Shown here: positions 59,358-64,000 of the stretch, piece after piece
Layout: each line of letters starts with the position of its first letter
Position numbering within the stretch: the first letter of the stretch is position 1
Assembly: GCA_017165825.1 (NCBI GenBank)
Contig: CM029370.1
Span: 26,616,959 to 26,680,958 of the forward strand
Source: Hepsetus odoe
Lineage: Eukaryota > Chordata > Actinopteri > Characiformes > Hepsetidae
Direction: 5' to 3'
DNA: 64,000 bases
The notes under the pieces: generated by a model
The model's input: only the letters and a program-made list of their open reading frames with translations
The model's database searches: none
What the model was told of the DNA's origin: nothing
Made by a program: the position numbers and the translations under genes

Positions 59358-59566
59358 CAATAGTGAAGTGAAAGTGACTATTTGTCATTGTGAGCACGCA
59401 GCACTCAGTGATCCACAATGAAATCCATCCTCTGAATTTAGCCCATGCGCACACTGTGCAGCAGTGGGCCGCCATATCCAAACCAGGGGAGCACAGATGG
59501 GGATGGTACCTTGCTGAAGGTTACCTGACCTTCCGATCCTGGGGCACTGACCAGTATCTTGCAAGC
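59358..59566 (-). mobile_element. SINE family A, minus orientation, diverged
   Basis: GTGAAAGTGACTATTTGTCA, AGTGATCCACAATGAAATCC, GCACACTGTGCAGCAGTGGG, GATGGGGATGGTACCTTGCT and CTTCCGATCCTGGGGC in minus order. The head with the B-box is lost by deletion. Confidence 0.8.
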
Positions 59567-59794
59567 ACATCATGAGTCAAATGCTATGAATAATGAGTCA
59601 AGAACCCATCATAGACCCTGCTATAGTGTGTAGAAACACCAGGAGCATTTTTTTCATGAACTACACTCCAGCAGAGCACACCGTGCACCCCAACAAAATA
59701 CATTCTGCATGCATAGAGTGCATTCTATTCTGACATATGTTGTGTATTTTAAATGTTACTTGATCCATTTTGGCAGACAGTTGCTTTTGTGGGC

Positions 59795-60125
59795 ATCACA
59801 GAGGTGCAGTGGTACCGCTGTCACCTCACAGCGAGAAGGTCCTTGGTCACAGGCAGCACAGTCCGGGTCCTTTCTGTGTGGAGTTTGCATGTTCTCCTTG
59901 TGTCTCCATGTGTTTCCTCTTGGAGCTCTGGTTTCCATGCATCCATAGGCTTACAGGTCAGGATTGGACTGGAAATGCTAAATGCGCCGTAGGTGTGAGT
60001 GTGTCTGTGTGTCTGCTCTGACCATGGACCAGCGACCTGTCCAGGGTGTGTCCCTGCCTTTCACCTGTTAGAGACTCCAGCACCGCCCATGATGCTGATC
60101 AGGCCAAGCGGATATGAAAATGAGT
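59795..60125 (+). mobile_element. repeat family C, near full length, plus orientation
   Basis: AGAGGTGCAGTGGTACCGCT and CTCACAGCGAGAAGGTCC head, GTGTGGAGTTTGCATGTTCT, TTCCTCTTGGAGCTCTGG, CATGGACCAGCGACCTGTCC, AGACTCCAGCACCGCCCATG and CGGATATGAAAATGAGTGAG. Confidence 0.88.
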
Positions 60126-60863
60126 GAGAGAGAATTGTTTTTATAAGTCTTAGGTATAAGTCGCAAAAAAAAGCATCAAAAATGGTACTATGGATCAGTT
60201 TCTAAAACTCAAAGCTGATGTAGACAGATTTATTGATTATGATGGGAACATTTTGCTCTTGCACCTCTTAACCAATGCAGAGTTTGAACGTTCTAATACC
60301 AGATAATGAAATTTCTTTTTTTCCACCAATTGGGTTCTACATTTTGTGTTGGGGAACTTGGGTCTAGTGCCGAATAGCTGCTTAGATCAATGTGTCCGGA
60401 CCTCTACTTTACCTCCCAGAAATAAGTGTTTTATTCCTGTTTGAGTTCTGCACTGATCTAACCTGTGTTCACTACTTCATCCTCAACCTCAAATATAACC
60501 CCACGCACCCTGGACTCTTAAATGACATATTAAAAGGGGAAGTTTAACTTTAAGTGCTTGTTGAGGATCCCTTCAGGATGAGCATTTGAAACTCTCTTTG
60601 AATGGTTCTTGACCCCTCCTGCAGGCAATCATGAAAACAGACTAAATATCCCTGAAGGCTCCGTTTAAAGTCTAGACTAAAATGTATTTGCTCACAGTTT
60701 ATGGACATTTCCAGCAGCAACTCTGCATTTGAGATGCTTAAACTGGAGGAACATAGTTACGAGCCCACAATTGAATACTTCTTTATATAGTGTTTACAAT
60801 GTCTGTGCTCACATTTCACCATCATTGAATTAAAATGTAAAAAAAAATAGATAATTTGATATG
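60126..60863. other. intron 3, nothing recognised
   Basis: No gene or repeat recognised before the CT run. Confidence 0.45.
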
Positions 60864-60885
60864 TCTCTCTCTCTCTCTCTCTCTC
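60864..60885. repeat. (TC)n run at the LTR element's left edge
   Basis: About 11 CT units directly joined to the TGTCAC start of the 5' LTR. The element therefore inserted in or beside a CT microsatellite, and the target-site duplication would be CT-rich and hard to prove. Confidence 0.85.
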
Positions 60886-60919
60886 TGTCACAGATGAGGT
60901 GTTTTGTGCACGATAGAGG

Positions 60920-61016
60920 GCGCTCTGTTCTGACTGAACACACCTGAGCTAATGAAGGCACAGGTGTGTTTCATTGGGGCTGACTATTTAAGCCCCGATG
61001 AGTCAGAACAGAGCGC
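60920..61016. repeat. nested inverted repeats in the LTR
   Basis: Outer arms GCGCTCTGTTCTGACT (60920-60935) and AGTCAGAACAGAGCGC (61001-61016) are perfect reverse complements. Inside, AACACACCTG (60937-60946) pairs with CAGGTGTGTT (60961-60970), and GGGGCT (60976-60981) with AGCCCC (60991-60996). Folded, they form a stem enclosing two hairpins; the TATA-like box is in the loop of the second. Confidence 0.92.
60985..60991 (+). promoter_or_regulatory. TATA-like box of the LTR
   Basis: TATTTAA, followed by GC-rich sequence, about 100 bp into the LTR. Same position in the 3' LTR. Start of transcription would fall near 61015-61025, dividing U3 from R. Inferred from motif and position only. Confidence 0.6.
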
Positions 61017-61162
61017 GGCTCATTTGTTAGGCTCTGCCTACACACTGTGGTGGTTTTGATAATCTGGTGTTCTTGGTTTAGGCTGCAGTTCCTTGATTTT
61101 AGTTAGGACTGCAGTCCTTGGTTTTGTTTTGTTTTGTTTTGTTTTGTTTTGTTAATATAGTT

Positions 61163-61168
61163 AATAAA
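61163..61168 (+). terminator. AATAAA polyadenylation signal of the LTR
   Basis: AATAAA in TTAATAAAGTTACG, about 60 bp from the LTR end. It would end element transcripts in the 3' LTR. Being sense to the host gene, the copy in the 5' LTR could also act on host transcripts. Confidence 0.6.
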
Positions 61169-61230
61169 GTTACGTTGCGAACTCCTGGCTCAGCATTGGC
61201 GTCCTCCCTACACCCCGCCACCGTTACAGA

Positions 61231-61284
61231 ATGAGCCGCCCGCAACAAAAAAAGCGAGGCAGTGGCAAAGAAGGCCGTTCCTGA
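61231..61284 (+). pseudogene. short leader frame of the element, broken in a run of A's
   Basis: An ATG two bases after the LTR opens a frame that starts MSRPQQKK and stops at TGA 61282-61284 after 17 codons. The run of seven A's at 61247-61253 lies within it. The long downstream frame is one reading register away, so a one-base length change in the run would connect the two. Either an indel has uncoupled the ancestral start, or reading-frame slippage or leaky initiation is used. I describe the break only. Confidence 0.55.
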
Positions 61285-63661
61285 CACCGAGAGCTGGAAG
61301 ACGGCAGAGACCGATTCCTGCATCGTGCAACTGGGGAGGTCGACCAAGGAAGCCCTTCACAGCAAGGAAAGCGGCATCAAGGAGTCGACCCATAAACCCA
61401 GCCCCACTAAGCCATCCGCTGCACAGCAAACCGAGAAGGAGCAGCTCCAGGTTAGTGGGAAGTTTAGAATGAAAGTTCGGGTGCAGATGCGAATTGAACA
61501 GGAGGCTGCAGTAACCATTCAGGCACAGGTGAGGAAGCATTTGAGCAGAAAGTACTACCTGAAGCTACAGTGGGCAGCCAGGACTGTTCAGCGATATTAC
61601 CGAGCTAATAAGATGATGAAGCAAGAAATGAAGTCTTTGAAGGAGAAAAAGATGGCTGCTGTTGTTCTGCAAGCCGCATTCCGAGGGATGAAGACCAGAC
61701 AGACTCTGAAACAGAAGCACCAGGCTGCAACTGTGATACAATGTGCTTACAGGGCTCACTGTGCTCGAGCACGATATTTATGCATCAAGTATGCTGCTAT
61801 TGCCATCCAGCTTAGGTATCGCTCCACACTTGATGCCAGAAAGCAGAGGGAGGAATTCGTGAAATTGCGCTCTGCTGCAATGTTCCTGCAAGCCTGCTTT
61901 AGAGGTCAGAGGGTCAGAAGGGAGGTGATCCTGCAACATCAGGCAGCTTCCCTGATTCAGGCTGCATTCAGAAGACACCGGGAGGTAGTAAAGTACCAAG
62001 CCATAAGGGTGTCAGCCATCATCATTCAAAGACATTTTAGGTCCTACACTAAGGGTAAATTTGCACAAGAGAGATTCCAGGTATTGAGAAGGTCAGTGAT
62101 ATGCATCCAGGCAGCTTTTAGGGGTTTTTCTGTTCGAAAGAATGTTGCTGCAATGCACAAAGCTGCCACCATGATTCAGGCTGTAGTAAGAATGCACCAG
62201 CAAAGATTGGTTTTCAAGAAGCAGTGCTGGGCAACAAGTGTTCTTCAGAGGAGGTTCAGAAGGTGGAGGCTTGGGCATCAACAAATGCAGAGGTACCAGC
62301 TGTTCAGACATGCTGCAATTTGCTTGCAAAAGTCATTCAGAGGAAAGCAGGCAAGGGATCTGGCCAAACGGATCAGAGCTGCAAAGACAATCCAATCTCA
62401 CCTCAGAGATGAACAAATCAGCTACATGAATGTTCAGCTCACTGAACAGAAGGAGTTGCTGACAGAGCTCTACCAGCAGCTGATGGCGAAAGAAGCCTCG
62501 ATGCTACAGGTGAATGCCTCGGTCACAAATGAAGGGTTGAAACGCAAGGAAAGGATCACCTATCTGCTTCCTCAGCTGGAGAGGACCAAAGGACTCTTGT
62601 CCAGTTGCCAAGGGGAGATTGAAGCCATGGAAACAGAAAGAAAAGCTCTGGCTCAAGACAAAGGTGAGCTTCAAGGAAAGAGCGCGAAAATCAGAAAAGG
62701 GAGAGATGTCTCTAGAATAAAGCTGCACGCTGTGACGGCTGTCCAAAGAGAAAGGCTGGAGAGAACGGATGAGCAGAGGAACCTAACTGTCTGCCAGACC
62801 ACGAGGAAAGTTGAGACTCCAACCATTCAGGAGAAGCTGGAAGCTAAAATAGCCACTATGGAAGAACAACTGAATCAGACCAGAGCAGAGTTGAGATGGG
62901 TGCAGGACCACAACGTTGCTCTGCAGGCTGAACTGAGAGAAGCCCAAAGTGAGGCCAGTAAGCTCAGTGAGCTGGAGAAGCAGGTCAGGGGTATGGAAGC
63001 AAGATTGGCGATCTTCGAATCTCGACTCACTCCACAGACACCAGTGCATGCTGGGACCCTGGTGGTTGAAGCCAGAGCGGAGCAGCTGAAGAACAGTCTG
63101 ATGGAGAAGCAGGGAAAGATTCCAGAGATTGACCAGCTGCATGATGACTCCCTACATTTAGTTCACCCTCACAATGCAGCAGGCTCAGAACAAGGTGGCT
63201 TGTGGAGGAGTCCATGTGAAACTTCTCATAGTGGAACCAGGAGCTGGGACGTTGCCTCACTGGGCTCCAAGCAGCAGGGGAATATGATCAAGAAGAGGAA
63301 GGAGCCTAAAGACATCAGCAATGACCTGTCTCAGTTCAAGAAAGCGAACGACAGCTTCTGCACTGTAGATTCTGTGATGAGAGACGTGAAGAACAAGGAT
63401 GGCAGGGGTTGGAAACAGAGTTCGGACTATGTGAGAGAGACTTCCTCTTTGAACCCTTTAAGATCTGTGTTTAGCTCTCTTTCAAGTTCCGCCAAGGCGA
63501 GGCGTTCCACTGAATCGGGCGATTCCTCCAGTGACTCTAACTGTTGCCTGGACTTGACCCTAAAGAAGTGGACTGAACTTCTAGGATTCCCCTCGCCACC
63601 TCCAGTGCCTGGACATGGCTGGTCAGGGGTCCTTTGTATAGAACTTGTTTTGTGGACCTGA
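61262..63661 (+). CDS. captured ASPM-like IQ-repeat / coiled-coil protein inside an LTR element
   Basis: A single uninterrupted frame of 799 codons, taken from a GTG at 61262 because a TGA at 61232 closes the frame upstream and no ATG precedes 61469. From that ATG the product would be 730 residues. Residues 81-382 hold 13 IQ-type cores (TIQ 85, TVQ 108, VLQ 135, VIQ 158, AIQ 181, FLQ 208, LIQ 231, IIQ 254, CIQ 281, MIQ 304, VLQ 327, CLQ 354, TIQ 376). Spacing cycles 23-23-27, and phrases such as AAVVLQAAFRGMKTR and AATVIQCAYRAH are typical of ASPM, the spindle-pole protein whose IQ motifs bind calmodulin. Residues about 390-590 are heptad-rich coiled coil (EKLEAKIATMEEQL, ELREAQSEASKLSELEKQV), and 729-760 are Ser-rich. 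The second half has no source I recognise. There are no actin-binding CH domains and no gag or pol motifs. The open frame over 2.4 kb argues for recent capture or selection. Function in the element is unknown. Confidence 0.82.
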   Translation: MAKKAVPDTESWKTAETDSCIVQLGRSTKEALHSKESGIKESTHKPSPTKPSAAQQTEKEQLQVSGKFRMKVRVQMRIEQEAAVTIQAQVRKHLSRKYYLKLQWAARTVQRYYRANKMMKQEMKSLKEKKMAAVVLQAAFRGMKTRQTLKQKHQAATVIQCAYRAHCARARYLCIKYAAIAIQLRYRSTLDARKQREEFVKLRSAAMFLQACFRGQRVRREVILQHQAASLIQAAFRRHREVVKYQAIRVSAIIIQRHFRSYTKGKFAQERFQVLRRSVICIQAAFRGFSVRKNVAAMHKAATMIQAVVRMHQQRLVFKKQCWATSVLQRRFRRWRLGHQQMQRYQLFRHAAICLQKSFRGKQARDLAKRIRAAKTIQSHLRDEQISYMNVQLTEQKELLTELYQQLMAKEASMLQVNASVTNEGLKRKERITYLLPQLERTKGLLSSCQGEIEAMETERKALAQDKGELQGKSAKIRKGRDVSRIKLHAVTAVQRERLERTDEQRNLTVCQTTRKVETPTIQEKLEAKIATMEEQLNQTRAELRWVQDHNVALQAELREAQSEASKLSELEKQVRGMEARLAIFESRLTPQTPVHAGTLVVEARAEQLKNSLMEKQGKIPEIDQLHDDSLHLVHPHNAAGSEQGGLWRSPCETSHSGTRSWDVASLGSKQQGNMIKKRKEPKDISNDLSQFKKANDSFCTVDSVMRDVKNKDGRGWKQSSDYVRETSSLNPLRSVFSSLSSSAKARRSTESGDSSSDSNCCLDLTLKKWTELLGFPSPPPVPGHGWSGVLCIELVLWT

Positions 63662-63772
63662 CCATATGCCCCTAAAAGAGACTTTTGTAGAGTGTTTTTT
63701 GTTCTTGACCTCCCCCCAGGTGTTCGCCTATGTTTTTGCGCTTCGGGAGCCGCGCCTTTTGGGGGGGGATTC
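63662..63772 (+). other. element 3' region with polypurine tract
   Basis: Non-coding segment between the stop codon and the 3' LTR. It ends in GGGAGCCGCGCC, TTTT and a run of eight G's followed by ATTC, then the LTR TG. The G-run is the likely polypurine tract. Confidence 0.75.
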
Positions 63773-64000
63773 TGTCACAGATGAGGTGTTTTGTGCACGA
63801 TAGAGGGCGCTCTGTTCTGACTGAACACACCTGAGCTAATGAAGGCACAGGTGTGTTTCATTGGGGCTGACTATTTAAGCCCCGATGAGTCAGAACAGAG
63901 CGCGGCTCATTTGTTAGGCTCTGCCTACACACTGTGGTGGTTTTGATAATCTGGTGTTCTTGGTTTAGGCTGCAGTTCCTTGATTTTAGTTAGGACTGCA
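63773..64000 (+). repeat. 3' LTR, partial (228 bp visible)
   Basis: Same sequence as 60886-61113, with no mismatch seen, including the nested inverted repeats and TATA-like box. Truncated by the window end before the (GTTTT)n and AATAAA. Confidence 0.92.

Larger units (their letters stand above)
60886..61228 (+). repeat. 5' LTR (343 bp)
   Basis: Starts TGTCAC and ends GTTACA, so has TG...CA ends with a nearly perfect short terminal inverted repeat. It contains a TATA-like box (60985), a (GTTTT)n run at 61118-61153, an AATAAA at 61163 and a set of nested inverted repeats. The right end was placed at CA 61228 because the first codon-like ATG follows 2 bp later; the exact end needs the complete 3' LTR for comparison. 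No standard TGG primer-binding site follows. Confidence 0.85.
46504..64000 (+). other. nkain2: nkain2-like intron 3 (partial, runs past window end)
   Basis: No later NKAIN exon was recognised up to 64000, so this is taken as intron. It hosts SINE pairs, RTE fragments and, at its end, a young LTR element in the same orientation as the gene. Confidence 0.7.
60886..64000 (+). mobile_element. non-autonomous LTR retroelement carrying a captured IQ-motif ORF (3' LTR cut by window end)
   Basis: Two direct copies of a sequence starting TGTCACAGATGAGG lie at 60886 and 63773. The 228 bases visible in the right copy match the left copy with no difference found by eye. Between them are 2.5 kb with no reverse transcriptase, integrase, protease or recognisable gag. 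Instead there is one long frame encoding an IQ array and a coiled coil. A purine tract (GCCTTTTGGGGGGGGATTC) sits directly before the 3' LTR, as expected for plus-strand priming. The layout and terminal motifs recall fish Ty3/Gypsy elements, but the family is not proven. If the 3' LTR is as long as the 5' one, the whole element is about 3.2 kb and about 115 bp lie beyond the window. Mobilisation would need enzymes from another element. Confidence 0.85.

Noticed and set aside
60886..64000. Complete endogenous retrovirus
   Set aside because: No gag, protease, reverse transcriptase, integrase or envelope motifs are present between the LTRs; the interior holds the IQ/coiled-coil frame instead.

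Overview
The window reads as a piece of a vertebrate, almost certainly teleost fish, nuclear genome. It is AT-rich and mostly non-coding, dense in tRNA-headed SINEs, RTE-type LINE fragments, Tc1/mariner remnants and microsatellites, and has exons with canonical GT-AG borders separated by kilobases. SINEs with the '...TTGCCCTGAGGTACCCTTGAGCAAGG...' body suggest an ostariophysan (catfish or characin type) fish, but that is from memory and weak.

Host gene: two coding exons on the + strand, 41786-41923 (46 codons) and 46423-46503 (27 codons), encode the transmembrane core of an NKAIN protein (sodium/potassium-transporting ATPase-interacting), best matching NKAIN2. Both are in phase 0 and join without a shift. 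Everything before 41785 is then intron 1 (over 41 kb here), 41924-46422 is intron 2, and everything after 46504 is intron 3, which runs past the window end. No other host exon was recognised.

Repeats in the introns: (i) SINE family A, tRNA-like head plus a tail ending in (CTTTCA)-type repeats; (ii) family B, the same head with a different tail ending in (GGAT)n; (iii) family C, the widespread teleost 'TTTGCATGTTCTCC' repeat; (iv) SINE family D, ending in 'GCTCTGGATAAG..TGTCTG'; (v) 5'-truncated RTE-like LINE copies ending in (GAA)n; (vi) two decayed Tc1/mariner-like transposons; (vii) ends of a small DNA transposon; (viii) a 23-bp minisatellite, a GATA/GACA array with a higher-order unit, and several dinucleotide runs. 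Three retroposons and one LINE copy still have, or can be judged by, target-site duplications; those at 6181, 23260, 36235 and 49889 are perfect.

The striking object is at 60886-64000: a young LTR retroelement, sense to the host gene. Its 5' LTR (343 bp) and the visible 228 bp of its 3' LTR look identical. It has a purine-rich tract before the 3' LTR but no gag or pol. The 2.5-kb interior is almost filled by one 799-codon open frame. This encodes 13 IQ-type calmodulin-binding motifs in the 23-23-27 residue rhythm of the spindle/centrosome protein ASPM, then a coiled coil and a Ser-rich tail. It looks like a non-autonomous LTR element that has captured host coding sequence. Its natural start is displaced by a frame break in a run of seven A's just after the 5' LTR.
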